A DNA stretch of 64,000 nucleotides from contig NZ_CP036289.1 in assembly GCF_007748115.1 (NCBI RefSeq), positions 6,262,001 through 6,326,000 on the forward strand, given 5' to 3'. Positions 17,756-25,975 of this stretch are shown here, piece after piece. Under the pieces are notes generated by a model. It ran no database searches. It worked only from the letters and a program-made list of their open reading frames with translations, and had not been told where the DNA came from. The stretch's first letter is position 1. Each line of letters begins with the position of its first letter. The translations under genes and the position numbers were made by a program. The stretch is from Bremerella volcania (GTDB lineage Bacteria; Planctomycetota; Planctomycetia; Pirellulales; Pirellulaceae).

Positions 17756-17994
17756 GATGAAGAACGATTCTGACGGGTCTCGTTCGAATGTTCAATCATG
17801 CAGAAACTCAACTGAGTGGCCCGGAGAGCGATCTCTGGGTTGGCTTGCCGACAGGCGGCTCATGCAAGAACGTAACTCAAAGCTGAGTCACTACCTAATT
17901 CCAACCGAACTCATTAGCCGCTTGTAGCCTACGGCTACCAGAGAGAAATCCCTCTGGGACACCCGGTCGCATCGTGTGTTCAGCCTGGAAGCGA
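17756..17994. other. Intergenic region with small hairpins
   Basis: The region between the desaturase stop and the DUF202 start carries GTAGCC/GGCTAC (a 6-bp stem near 17926-17940), part of the dispersed TAGCC-type repeat family. No gene is supported. Confidence 0.35.
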
Positions 17995-19149
17995 CTAAGC
18001 CGACTTGGCCATCTCGTTGTGGGAGGAAGCCGGTTCGACGTTCGTCGATTCGGCTTGCGTCGCTGGCCGGGCCGGACGATTCATCAGCCGGCCGCAGCGT
18101 TTCCACAAATCGAGGAACGCGTGCGTGAAAGAGGTCTCGTTCGTCTGATGATACGGCGAGCCTTCCGGCAGCTTCTCGATCAAACGGCGATGCGCTTCCG
18201 GCATCGCGTGGTACGGCAGCGAGGGGAACATGTGATGCAATGCATGGAAACGCGTACCGATGGGTGCCCAGATCTGGGTAATCCACTTGTTGCCGGGAAA
18301 GTTCACCGAGTCCAGCAACTGTTCCAGGAAGGTCATTTCCCCTTCGTGGTTGTGCCAACGATGAGCGACCAGCGTACGCAGGGCGTTCAACGTCAGGATG
18401 AACACGCCGGTACAGTAGGCCTGAATCAGGAAGGGATACGGGTACCCACCTACGGTCAGTGCCCCAATCAGCACGCCCAGGCACCACAGGAAGCACAACC
18501 CTTCCTGCAGACGAATCAATCGCATGGCGGTCTTGGTCGGCAGCGGACGAATGTATTTCGGATCGATCACCATCGACGACGCGTGCTGAAATGCCCAGTC
18601 GCGGAAACGGGGGCTGATCCAGGTCAGTGGCGTCAGTACCAGGAAACGAAAAACGGCCAGAAATGGAACGACAAAGCTCGAGGCTAAAAAGGCAAAAATC
18701 TGCCAGCGGCCTTCGTATTCGATCGGGAGGTACTCGCCATCCATATCGGTGCCGTAGTGTTTTCGGCGATGATGATCGAGGTGCGTATAATAGACGAACG
18801 ACGGCATCAGGAAAGGAATGCCCACCAGCAGGTTCCACGTCACGCGGAACGCCGTGAAGGTGCCGGTACGAAGATGGACCAGTTCGTGAATGAACATCGC
18901 CAATCGGTAAAACAAACAACTGCTGATCACGAAGAACAACGCTTGCTGCCAGCTGAACAGTTCGCTTTGACGGACCATCCGAAAGCAAACCAGCCCGACC
19001 GAGAAGCTCACCAGAAAGTCGGTCCAGTAGATCCACGGCTTGGGCTGGAACAAGTCACCAATCGACTTACGGGCCTCGGCCATCGAAAAATCATCGGTCT
19101 TGTTGCAGTGCAAAGGAGCTTGCAAAGATTTGTCGGAGGTGTCGCTCAT
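17995..19149 (-). CDS. Membrane fatty acid desaturase
   Basis: The 384-residue integral membrane protein has the three histidine boxes of the di-iron desaturase superfamily: HELVH at 88-92, HLDHH at 123-127 and HALHH near 305-309, separated by hydrophobic helices. These boxes ligate two irons for O2-dependent introduction of a double bond or hydroxyl into an acyl chain. It is divergent from a ketoacyl synthase gene (384 bp between starts), which suggests linked synthesis of an unusual lipid. Substrate and position of attack cannot be read from sequence. Confidence 0.88.
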   Translation of the reverse strand: MSDTSDKSLQAPLHCNKTDDFSMAEARKSIGDLFQPKPWIYWTDFLVSFSVGLVCFRMVRQSELFSWQQALFFVISSCLFYRLAMFIHELVHLRTGTFTAFRVTWNLLVGIPFLMPSFVYYTHLDHHRRKHYGTDMDGEYLPIEYEGRWQIFAFLASSFVVPFLAVFRFLVLTPLTWISPRFRDWAFQHASSMVIDPKYIRPLPTKTAMRLIRLQEGLCFLWCLGVLIGALTVGGYPYPFLIQAYCTGVFILTLNALRTLVAHRWHNHEGEMTFLEQLLDSVNFPGNKWITQIWAPIGTRFHALHHMFPSLPYHAMPEAHRRLIEKLPEGSPYHQTNETSFTHAFLDLWKRCGRLMNRPARPATQAESTNVEPASSHNEMAKSA

Positions 19150-19533
19150 GGCTGTATCGAGTCGTTGCCGGGTTCGCGGTTTCGGGAAATCCGTCCATGA
19201 TTCGGGATTACTTCCTAAGCATCAAAATCGGCTGTGGCGATAGGGCGGGTTCCGCCAATTGTTCAGGCTCGGTCAAGTTTCCGGCGGAAGGAGGGTAAAG
19301 GATGACGATTACATCAACCCAGGGATGCCAACATCCATACGCAAAGTTTAATTTACGGAATTCTAACCACCCACCCTTCCAAGATGGCATTTTCTTCCTA
19401 AATTATCGACATTGCCGCAAAATTTCGCAAATGGCGAATTTGTCGTTGCCGGGCCGATCTAGGGAAGGGGAGGGCCTACCGATATAACAACAGTCAATCT
19501 TTCGCGATCGCTTCAGGAAAGCCAAGCTAACGG
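19150..19533. promoter_or_regulatory. Divergent promoter region, desaturase / ketoacyl synthase
   Basis: This 384-bp AT-richer spacer separates divergent starts, so it must carry both promoters. I see no clear -35/-10 pair, operator dyad or open frame with coding character. Confidence 0.4.
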
Positions 19534-20799
19534 ATGCAGTCCCAAGTCGAAGTCGTAATTACTGGTAATGGGGTAGTGAGCCCCATCGGAATTGGCAACG
19601 AGGCCGTTTGGGAAAGCCTCATGGCTGGCAAGTCTGGGATTGCGCCCCTTTCCGTATTCACCATGCCCGACTACCCGGTCACCTTCGGGGGCGAGCTGAA
19701 AGACTTCGACGGCAAGAAGTACGTTAAGCCTCGCAAGGCGTTGAAGGTCATGTGCCGCGAGATCCAAACCGGATTCGCCGCGGCTGCTCTGGCGATGGAC
19801 CAGGCCGGCCTCGAGCCTGGCAGCGTCGACCCGGAACGTCTTGGTGTCGTCTACGGCAGCGAGATGATGTACAGCGACTTCGAAGACCTGCGGGCCGCCT
19901 ACGATCAGTGCATCGAAGAGGGCTGGTACCAACACGACCGCTGGGGTCCCTCGGCGATGAGCGAAACCAACCCGCTGTGGATGCTGAAGTACCTGCCCAA
20001 CATGCCCGCTTGTCACGTGGGTATCTACTACGACGGTCGCGGCCACAACAACACGATCTGCCTGGAAGAAGCCAGCGCGATCAACGCGGTAAGCGAAGCG
20101 CTGGCCCACCTGCGTCGCGGGACGATGGACTGCATGATCACCGGGGCGACCGGCTCTCGTTTGAATTTGAATGTTCTGCTGTATCGTGGCGACTCGCTCC
20201 TTTCACACCGCAACGACGAGCCTGAGAAGGCCTCGCGTCCGTTTGAAAAAGATCGCGACGGATCGGTCAGCAGCGAAGCAGCCGCCGCGATGGTTCTCGA
20301 AACGCGCGAGAAAGCGGAAGCACGCGGGGCGAATATTTTGGGCAAAGTCCTCGGGGCCTCTTCGACATTTGGTCGTGTTACCGCCGATGCCCCTGTTTCC
20401 CCCACCGCGGTCAGCAGTTGCATCGCCGCGACCCTGCGTGATTCCAGCATCACCCCCGATGACCTGGCATGTATTGTGTCGCACGGTTCCGGCAACATTG
20501 CCGACGACCCGCTCGAAGCCGAAGGCATCAAGGCCGCGCTCCCTGGCGTCCCGGTCGCGGCCCTGAAAAGCTATTACGGCAACAGTGGATCCGCGTGCGG
20601 AGCACTCGACGCAGGCGTCGCCGTCTTGGCCCTACAGCACGGTAAGGTCCCAGCGACCTTGAATTACGATACGCCTGACCCGGCGTGTGATATTCCAGTC
20701 ATTCATGGTCAGCCATTGGATATCGACAAGCCGGCGATCCTGATCCTCAGCCATACCCGCAAAGGGCAATGTGCGGCGATGGTCGTCGCCAAAGCCTAG
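19534..20799 (+). CDS. Beta-ketoacyl-ACP synthase family protein with Cys-His-Asn residues
   Basis: The 421-residue protein has the thiolase fold of KAS I/II: VITGNGVVSPIG at the N-terminus, a nucleophile region with Cys176 (NNTICLEEA), the first His at 317 (VSHGSGN), Lys345 and the final LKSYYGNSGSACG block. In ordinary KAS II the last motif has His (GHxxxAxG); here it is Asn350, so the apparent triad is Cys-His-Asn, as in KAS III-type enzymes. Elongation by decarboxylative condensation may therefore be altered. Partner of the divergent desaturase. Confidence 0.85.
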   Translation: MQSQVEVVITGNGVVSPIGIGNEAVWESLMAGKSGIAPLSVFTMPDYPVTFGGELKDFDGKKYVKPRKALKVMCREIQTGFAAAALAMDQAGLEPGSVDPERLGVVYGSEMMYSDFEDLRAAYDQCIEEGWYQHDRWGPSAMSETNPLWMLKYLPNMPACHVGIYYDGRGHNNTICLEEASAINAVSEALAHLRRGTMDCMITGATGSRLNLNVLLYRGDSLLSHRNDEPEKASRPFEKDRDGSVSSEAAAAMVLETREKAEARGANILGKVLGASSTFGRVTADAPVSPTAVSSCIAATLRDSSITPDDLACIVSHGSGNIADDPLEAEGIKAALPGVPVAALKSYYGNSGSACGALDAGVAVLALQHGKVPATLNYDTPDPACDIPVIHGQPLDIDKPAILILSHTRKGQCAAMVVAKA

Positions 20800-20828
20800 C
20801 CCCTTGGATCGAACCAACGGGAAAACCG

Positions 20829-21338
20829 ATGACGGATGACTCTCCATTCAAATCTCCCGAAATTGTCGACCAGCCTCACGACTCGTTCGACAAACGCTCG
20901 CAAGAGATTTTCAAACTGGCCCGAGGTCTTCGGTGGTTAGAGGTTTTATGTGCGTGCTATCTCGGTGGTCTATATGCGTCCGCGTTCGCCTACATCGCAG
21001 TTGCGGAATCACTTGGCAAGGATCCGAGTAGCCTCTCTGTTTTGACGACACTTACGACGCTGTTTATCGTCTATTCAATCGTCAGCGTGATCTCGGGGAT
21101 AGTGGTCTACCTCGTGCTTGCTCGATGTGGATACCTGATTCGCTATTATTGGATCGTCGCGATTGCCGGTATCCCTTTGGTGTCAATTGTGGGGGTCGTC
21201 TTGGCGGCTCGACTGATTCATCGTGAACTACGTTCTCATGGTTTGAAATTCGGCTGGATTGGCCCGTCGCATAAGGCGATCGTCGAGCAGTTGCGGCATG
21301 ACGACGGCTCGCCGGTCGATCCCAAAACCTCAGTATGA
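20829..21338 (+). CDS. Small membrane protein with SPFxSP N-terminus
   Basis: The ATG at 20829 gives 169 residues beginning DDSPFKSPE, a short N-terminal motif shared with the proteins at 24726 and 25231 and loosely with 22529. Three hydrophobic helices follow (about residues 45-70, 80-105, 115-140), and the protein ends in a polar tail. No family is recognised. Planctomycetes often carry many small membrane proteins with an N-terminal NPYxSP/SPFxSP tag; its role is unknown. Confidence 0.65.
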   Translation: MTDDSPFKSPEIVDQPHDSFDKRSQEIFKLARGLRWLEVLCACYLGGLYASAFAYIAVAESLGKDPSSLSVLTTLTTLFIVYSIVSVISGIVVYLVLARCGYLIRYYWIVAIAGIPLVSIVGVVLAARLIHRELRSHGLKFGWIGPSHKAIVEQLRHDDGSPVDPKTSV

Positions 21339-21419
21339 AACGCCGGGAAGCAGGCTACACTAAAAGGAATGTCTCGCCGTGGCGAGTAACTGACGCATTC
21401 TCGTCCAGGGTTGTTCACG

Positions 21420-22532
21420 ATGCTCAAGGGATGTGGTCTCTCGCTGCTTTTGCTGGCCGTATTGGTAGCCGGCTATATGTACGCGTTCGACCAGGTTTTC
21501 CAGCGTCCCGAAGGGCTGATCTCCGGCGGCATCTCGGGCCTGATCACCTTCTTCTGCATCGGGGCACTAACCAACGCCTGGACAGCCTGGAGCGACTGGT
21601 CGCTGATCTCGAAGGCCGAGTTCGGATTGCAACTAAACGATGGCTGCAAGATCGCCGTCGCCGGACGCATTCGCCCCGAAGGGGAGCCGCTGAAAGCTCC
21701 CTTCTCCGGCAAGCCGTGCGTGATCTGCGAGTACGACGTTTGCAAGCCTGAAGTCGACACGTCGGATAGCGCCGATGAAAACACAGCCTCCGACTTCGCG
21801 GGCTTTTTGATGTCGCCTTGCAAAATCCAAACCTCGTGGGGAGATGTTCGCCTGTTGGGCTTTCCGATGGTCGACGATGCGATCGCCGACAACTGCCTGA
21901 GTTCCTCGGCCATTTCCGCTGCTCGCGAGTTCTTACAAAACACCGAATTCGAAGATCGATCGGGCATGAAGGTCGTTTCGGTCTTGGCCGTCTTCGGCGA
22001 AGTCTGGTCGGACGACGATGGCCGCGTGGTCAGGCACCTACGGCTAACCAACACGCCCCTCGATCAAGTCATCCCCTTCGGGAGCGAAACCGACTTGATG
22101 ACCATTGAAGAAGCCGCAGCGATCGATGCCGCGGCTGGCGTTAACCAGGAGGACGATGAAGAGGATGAAGACGAAGGAGAACTCACCGAAGAGAATCGAG
22201 TCTTCGGTCCCTTACCCAAACTCATCGAAAAACGTATCGAACCCGGCGAAGAGGTCGTTGTCTTCGGTATCTACGACGAAGCCCGACGCGGGCTCATGCC
22301 GCGCAAGGGAAGCATGGTCGTCAACCGCCTGAAGCGAGGAACCGCCGCGGAAGTCGCCGCCAAACTTCGCAGTAGCGTCATGACCAACGTCATCGGAGGC
22401 CTCCTGGTGCTGGCCATCCTGCACGGCGTGATCGCCTTTGCGGTGATCAACCTGGCCGAGCCGAAAGAGCCTGCCCCGCCGGTCGATAACGATGTGCGGC
22501 TGATCGTTCCTATCAACCAACAACTGGCATGA
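21420..22532 (+). CDS. Membrane protein with GIDE-like domain
   Basis: The 370-residue protein has two N-terminal helices (residues 2-23 and 36-56), then a soluble region with CKIAVAGRIRPEGEPLKAPFSGKPCVICEY, which resembles the GIDE/MULAN-type BAM domain seen in bacterial and eukaryotic membrane proteins, an acidic stretch NQEDDEEDEDEGELTEEN, and a last helix near 320-345. Role unknown. TTG at 21411 is an alternative start. The stop overlaps the next start by 4 bp (ATGA), so the two genes are translationally coupled. Confidence 0.7.
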   Translation: MLKGCGLSLLLLAVLVAGYMYAFDQVFQRPEGLISGGISGLITFFCIGALTNAWTAWSDWSLISKAEFGLQLNDGCKIAVAGRIRPEGEPLKAPFSGKPCVICEYDVCKPEVDTSDSADENTASDFAGFLMSPCKIQTSWGDVRLLGFPMVDDAIADNCLSSSAISAAREFLQNTEFEDRSGMKVVSVLAVFGEVWSDDDGRVVRHLRLTNTPLDQVIPFGSETDLMTIEEAAAIDAAAGVNQEDDEEDEDEGELTEENRVFGPLPKLIEKRIEPGEEVVVFGIYDEARRGLMPRKGSMVVNRLKRGTAAEVAAKLRSSVMTNVIGGLLVLAILHGVIAFAVINLAEPKEPAPPVDNDVRLIVPINQQLA

Positions 22533-23644
22533 CGATTCCGGAATCGCAAGAGTCGCCGTTCGCTTCGCCAGCGGGCCTCGATGAGGAAGCGGACCAGGTC
22601 CGTAGCATCATGGGGGACTACTTGTACAACATCGGCCAGCAGTTGGGCTGGGCGACGCTCGCGGCGTACGTTCAGGCCGGTATGTTGGCCGTGCTCATGC
22701 TGACCAGTTGGATGCGGGACCAGTGGAAAGCGGAAGTACTTCAACTAGTTGTTATAGCGGCGCTGCTTGTCCTGGTGGGTGCCGTCGGCATGGGTCTTTA
22801 CAGCGTGCGGCAGTTAGCCGACGCATTTCAGTACGACAACAAAAAACGAGCGGTGTTGCTGTTTCTGAGCGTGATCCCCTGGCTCGCCGTTATCAGTCTA
22901 TTTATCGTGATCGATCATGCCCGACACGTTCTGGCTCAGCAGCGCGTACCGCTATCGGGCATTGGGGTCGATTGGCTGGCCCTTTCCAATCTGGTGAAGT
23001 CGTTGTTCGGCACCACCTTTCACGAACCCTTTTCCACGGCCCAACAGAACCAACTATATAACCTCGCATTCTGCGACGACCCCTTCCTCGCCCAAGCGGC
23101 GGCCATCAAAGGGAGCTTTCCTTGGCCGACGCTGCCTGATCTGACCGAGGTCCTGCACAGCTGGGAGGATTACGCCGGAAACGAGATGGTCGATGCTCGC
23201 GTTCGCATTCAGCACTGTCGGCTGCTGAAGTCGCAAGCACGAACGCTTCCACCGCTGCAGATCCTGGCGGTGATCTGGGAACTTCCCGGCGACGACGATC
23301 CGATCTTCCTGGCATGTTATCAAGGCGGGATTTGCATCTTCATCGATCGACTGGGCGAATGCGCGATGGTAACCGCGCCATCGCCCAAACTTTCTGCTGA
23401 AATCGAGAAGCTGCTGGCCCAGGCAGACCAGTGGCTCGACCGCGTCGCGAAGTACGATTTCCCCCGCCCCGCGGCACCACCAGCGACCAATGCCCGGCTC
23501 ACCTTCATCACCACGCAGGGTACGCGGGCCGTCGAACAGTCGTGGGCAGACATCTACCACCATCCCGATTCGCGCCAGCTTGTTACTTCGATCGAAGCGG
23601 TGCTTCAGGCCATTCCCGATGATCCGAGCGAGCGAGCTCTTTAA
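22529..23644 (+). CDS. Conserved membrane protein, function unknown
   Basis: The 371-residue protein starts TIPESQESPFASPAG, a variant of the SPFxSP motif. Three helices follow (about residues 45-65, 68-90, 100-125). The C-terminal ~230 residues are soluble and may fold as an alpha/beta domain; I see no catalytic motif. The start overlaps the upstream gene's stop by 4 bp, so its product probably works with the GIDE-like protein. Confidence 0.65.
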   Translation: MTIPESQESPFASPAGLDEEADQVRSIMGDYLYNIGQQLGWATLAAYVQAGMLAVLMLTSWMRDQWKAEVLQLVVIAALLVLVGAVGMGLYSVRQLADAFQYDNKKRAVLLFLSVIPWLAVISLFIVIDHARHVLAQQRVPLSGIGVDWLALSNLVKSLFGTTFHEPFSTAQQNQLYNLAFCDDPFLAQAAAIKGSFPWPTLPDLTEVLHSWEDYAGNEMVDARVRIQHCRLLKSQARTLPPLQILAVIWELPGDDDPIFLACYQGGICIFIDRLGECAMVTAPSPKLSAEIEKLLAQADQWLDRVAKYDFPRPAAPPATNARLTFITTQGTRAVEQSWADIYHHPDSRQLVTSIEAVLQAIPDDPSERAL

Positions 23645-23736
23645 CGGAAACTTGATGCCCGGCGGATGGAATCTACCCATCAGGCTGCGTAGACTTTAGG
23701 TCAACAATTTTTCCTCTCAAAAAGAAAGGGTCTGCC

Positions 23737-24642
23737 ATGCCCCGTTTATTTTCACTTGCGATTGTTGCCCTGCTGGTTGCTGGAAGCTCCCTTTCCGCCG
23801 CCGAAAAATCGAAGCACGTCCTGCTGTTGGGCATCGATGGCTGCCGTTTCGATGCGTTGACCAAGGCCAAAACGCCGAACCTCGATAAGCTGCGCGAGAA
23901 CGGGATTTACTCGCCGACGGCGCTCATCCTGGGGGATCGTTACCTGAAGAACGACACCGTCAGCGGGCCTGGCTGGGGCAGCATCAACACCGGCGTCTGG
24001 GCCGACAAGCACAATGTGCAGGACAACGGCTTTAAGGAGCCCAAGTTCGACAAGTACCCGCACTTCTTTCACTACGTGAAGAAGAGCATGCCGGAGGCGA
24101 AGACCGTTTCGATCATCAACTGGACACCGATCGCCCAGTACATCGTTTCGTCGGCCGACGTATCGATCGACACGAAGAAGGGGACCTCGTACGCCGAAGC
24201 CGACGACGACGCAGCCGCCGCGGCCATCGTGGAACTCGCCAAGGATGACGGCCCCACCGCGATGATGCTCTACCTGGGCGAAGTCGATGAAGCCGGCCAC
24301 GCCCACGGCTTTCACCCCACGGTCCCTGAGTACATTGCCGCGATCGAGCATGTCGATACGCTGGTCGGCAGCGTGCTCGAAGCAATCGAAAAACGCACCG
24401 ACCAACAGTGGCTGATCGTCGTCACCAGCGACCACGGCGGCTCCGGCAAAGGACACGGCGGCGGACACAAAAACCCCGACATCCTGAACAGCTTCCTGAT
24501 CGTCAGCGGCGAAGCCGCCAAGCGAGGGAAGTTTGAAAAACAGGTCTACATCGTCGATGCGGTGCCGACTTTGCTGACGTACCTGGGCGTCGAGATCGAC
24601 GAAGCCTGGGAGTTGGACGGACACGCGGTTGGGCTGAAGTAA
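23737..24642 (+). CDS. Alkaline phosphatase-like phosphodiesterase/nucleotide pyrophosphatase
   Basis: The 301-residue exported protein (signal peptide 1-22) has the alkaline phosphatase superfamily metal motifs: LLLGIDGCRFDAL (first Asp site, residues ~30-42), a nucleophile region TVSGPGWGSINTGVWADKH, an Asp/His site GEVDEAGHAHGFHP near 185-198 and VTSDHGGSGKGHGG near 228-241. These fit type I phosphodiesterases that use two metal ions to cleave phosphoesters. Substrate unknown; periplasmic. Confidence 0.88.
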   Translation: MPRLFSLAIVALLVAGSSLSAAEKSKHVLLLGIDGCRFDALTKAKTPNLDKLRENGIYSPTALILGDRYLKNDTVSGPGWGSINTGVWADKHNVQDNGFKEPKFDKYPHFFHYVKKSMPEAKTVSIINWTPIAQYIVSSADVSIDTKKGTSYAEADDDAAAAAIVELAKDDGPTAMMLYLGEVDEAGHAHGFHPTVPEYIAAIEHVDTLVGSVLEAIEKRTDQQWLIVVTSDHGGSGKGHGGGHKNPDILNSFLIVSGEAAKRGKFEKQVYIVDAVPTLLTYLGVEIDEAWELDGHAVGLK

Positions 24643-24713
24643 AGGAGGGACCCTCGCTCGCACGGGCCGCGTAGTTACTACCAGGAATTCGACCCGCGAC
24701 ACGCGGGCCCTAC

Positions 24714-24719
24714 TATAAT
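24714..24719 (+). promoter_or_regulatory. TATAAT -10 box directly before a GTG start (leaderless)
   Basis: TATAAT is followed by 6 bases and then GTG 24726, placing the expected transcription start at the start codon itself. The 14-base context GGCCCTACTATAAT recurs almost unchanged at 25211-25224 before the paralogous gene. No clear -35 was found. Confidence 0.5.
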
Positions 24720-24725
24720 GTGGGC

Positions 24726-25181
24726 GTGACACCCGACGACTCCCCATTTCGATCACCGAGTCTGGACTCCACTCAACCTCAGGTGGATGAGGAGGCCCAT
24801 GTCCTTCAGATCGTCTGGTTTCACCGAACGACGGAAATCTTGCTTCTGGTTTTCGCCGGATTTACGATCGTCCCTTGGCTATTTTCTCTGATCGGCCTGG
24901 GAATTCCCGTTCGCTACTTGTTAATTCCGTTTTGGTGCTACATTCTGGTCTCAACCGTGGTCGTCTTTCGCCTGTCCCAGTTGGTCTATTCAACCAGCAT
25001 CGCGATCCTTTGCGGGCTCTTGATGCTGACGGTCATCTTGGGCTTGCCTGTCTTGGCCATCGTCAATCAAAAAGCCGTCCGCGTTCTCAAGCGTCAGGGG
25101 CTAAAACCTGGCCCGATGGGCATGAGCCAATCGGAAGCCAGGATACAACTCCGATCGCTCAGGAAACGAGACGAGTCGTAA
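24726..25181 (+). CDS. Small membrane protein with SPFRSP N-terminus, intact copy
   Basis: From GTG 24726 the protein has 151 residues. It begins TPDDSPFRSPSLDSTQ, has two hydrophobic segments (about residues 38-60 and 65-110) and ends in a conserved GLKPGPMGMSQSEA block. The start was picked by comparison with the neighbouring paralogue at 25231, whose ATG aligns with this GTG; GTG 24720 is possible. No ribosome site is visible because the -10 box occupies the place; the mRNA is probably leaderless. No family recognised. Confidence 0.6.
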   Translation: MTPDDSPFRSPSLDSTQPQVDEEAHVLQIVWFHRTTEILLLVFAGFTIVPWLFSLIGLGIPVRYLLIPFWCYILVSTVVVFRLSQLVYSTSIAILCGLLMLTVILGLPVLAIVNQKAVRVLKRQGLKPGPMGMSQSEARIQLRSLRKRDES

Positions 25182-25218
25182 CGGACAACGAAACAATCCA
25201 CGCTCGCCGGGGCCTTAC

Positions 25219-25224
25219 TATAAT
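25219..25224 (+). promoter_or_regulatory. TATAAT -10 box before the paralogous gene
   Basis: Same sequence and same distance to the start codon (ATG 25231) as at 24714, showing that the duplicated unit included the promoter. Confidence 0.5.
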
Positions 25225-25230
25225 GCAGGG

Positions 25231-25752
25231 ATGACGCATGACGACTCCCCATTTCGATCACCGAGCCTGAATTCGACCCAGTCTGCCACGGATGAGGAGG
25301 CTCGGATTCGTGATAGGCCCAATGCTATTGTGGATTGTGGGAATCTCGCTTCCGACCCGAGTGAAGTGGATCGTTTATTGGTGCTTCGTTTTATCGCGGC
25401 CTTCGTCATCTTTCGTCTGGCGCAGCAGATCTATTCGACACTGGTCGCCATTCTTTGCGGCTCGCTGATTCTACTTCCGTTACCGTGTCTGGTTCCGTTG
25501 CCGTTAATGGGTCTTTTGGTCTTGCTCAACGTCAATCATGAAGCTTTGCGCGAGCTGAACGAGCATGGTCTCCGACCGGGGTTCCTGGGCATGAGCCAAA
25601 GCGCGGCGCTCGCTCAGCTCAACATGCAAAGAGCTGAGCCGGGTGCCATGCCCACGTCCACTTGGGCATGCGTTCCAAGCCCCAACGGGGCGACAGATAA
25701 TAGCCAGGGGCGTCAGCCCCTGGTAGGCGATCAGAAAAAATCCAAGCCCTGA
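25231..25752 (+). CDS. Degraded paralogue of the preceding SPFRSP protein
   Basis: The N-terminus (THDDSPFRSPSLNSTQ) and the later part (FRLAQQIYSTLVAILCG, GLRPGFLGMSQS) match the gene at 24726. Between them, the reading frame differs: the homologous helix is encoded in another frame (PMLLWIVGISLPTRVKWIVYWCFVL), entered after a deletion of some tens of bases and left by a 1-base deletion just before TTTCGTCTGGC. The C-terminal ~40 residues read into a dispersed repeat. This is probably a decaying copy, with the frame restored by chance. Confidence 0.5.
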   Translation: MTHDDSPFRSPSLNSTQSATDEEARIRDRPNAIVDCGNLASDPSEVDRLLVLRFIAAFVIFRLAQQIYSTLVAILCGSLILLPLPCLVPLPLMGLLVLLNVNHEALRELNEHGLRPGFLGMSQSAALAQLNMQRAEPGAMPTSTWACVPSPNGATDNSQGRQPLVGDQKKSKP

Positions 25753-25805
25753 AAGGGCGACATAGTCGTGCGATATTCACCAACTATGTCGCCCCGTTGG
25801 GGCTC
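25668..25805. repeat. Dispersed CCCCAACGGGGCGACAGATAATAGCC repeat
   Basis: The element contains GCCCCAACGGGGCGACAGAT, AATAGCCAGGGGCGTCAGCC and, inverted, CATAGTCGTG...CTATGTCGCCCCGTTGGGGC. The same blocks occur near 55150-55350. It supplies the C-terminal codons of the degraded paralogue. Confidence 0.75.
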
Positions 25806-25866
25806 GGAAGAACTCGGGTCTAACTTTACGTTCTCCTCGAAACGTTGACGGCGTGTACCTTGTTCA

Positions 25867-25903
25867 CCCCCTCACCCTAACCCTCTCCCCCAAGGGGCGA
25901 GGG
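25867..25903. repeat. Short CCCTCTCCCC/GGGGCGAGGG hairpin repeat
   Basis: CCCTCTCCCC (25881-25890) pairs imperfectly with GGGGCGAGGGGA (25894-25905). It is a diverged member of the repeat seen at 8712 and 62291. Confidence 0.55.
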
Positions 25904-25914
25904 GACAGGAATTA

Positions 25915-25948
25915 AAAAAGCCCTCGACGGTTTATTGTGAGGGCTTCT
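25915..25948 (-). terminator. Intrinsic terminator of the S1-domain gene
   Basis: 8-bp arms AAGCCCTC (25918-25925) and GAGGGCTT (25939-25946). On the minus strand the stem is followed by TTTTTTAA. It lies 30 bases after the S1 gene's stop. Confidence 0.8.
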
Positions 25949-25975
25949 TTGTGAATCAAGTTTTGCTGGTAGGTG

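Noticed and set aside
22529-23644. Possible assignment of the membrane protein as a transporter
   Set aside because: Only three helices and a large soluble domain, without any transporter motif, so it is left as unknown.
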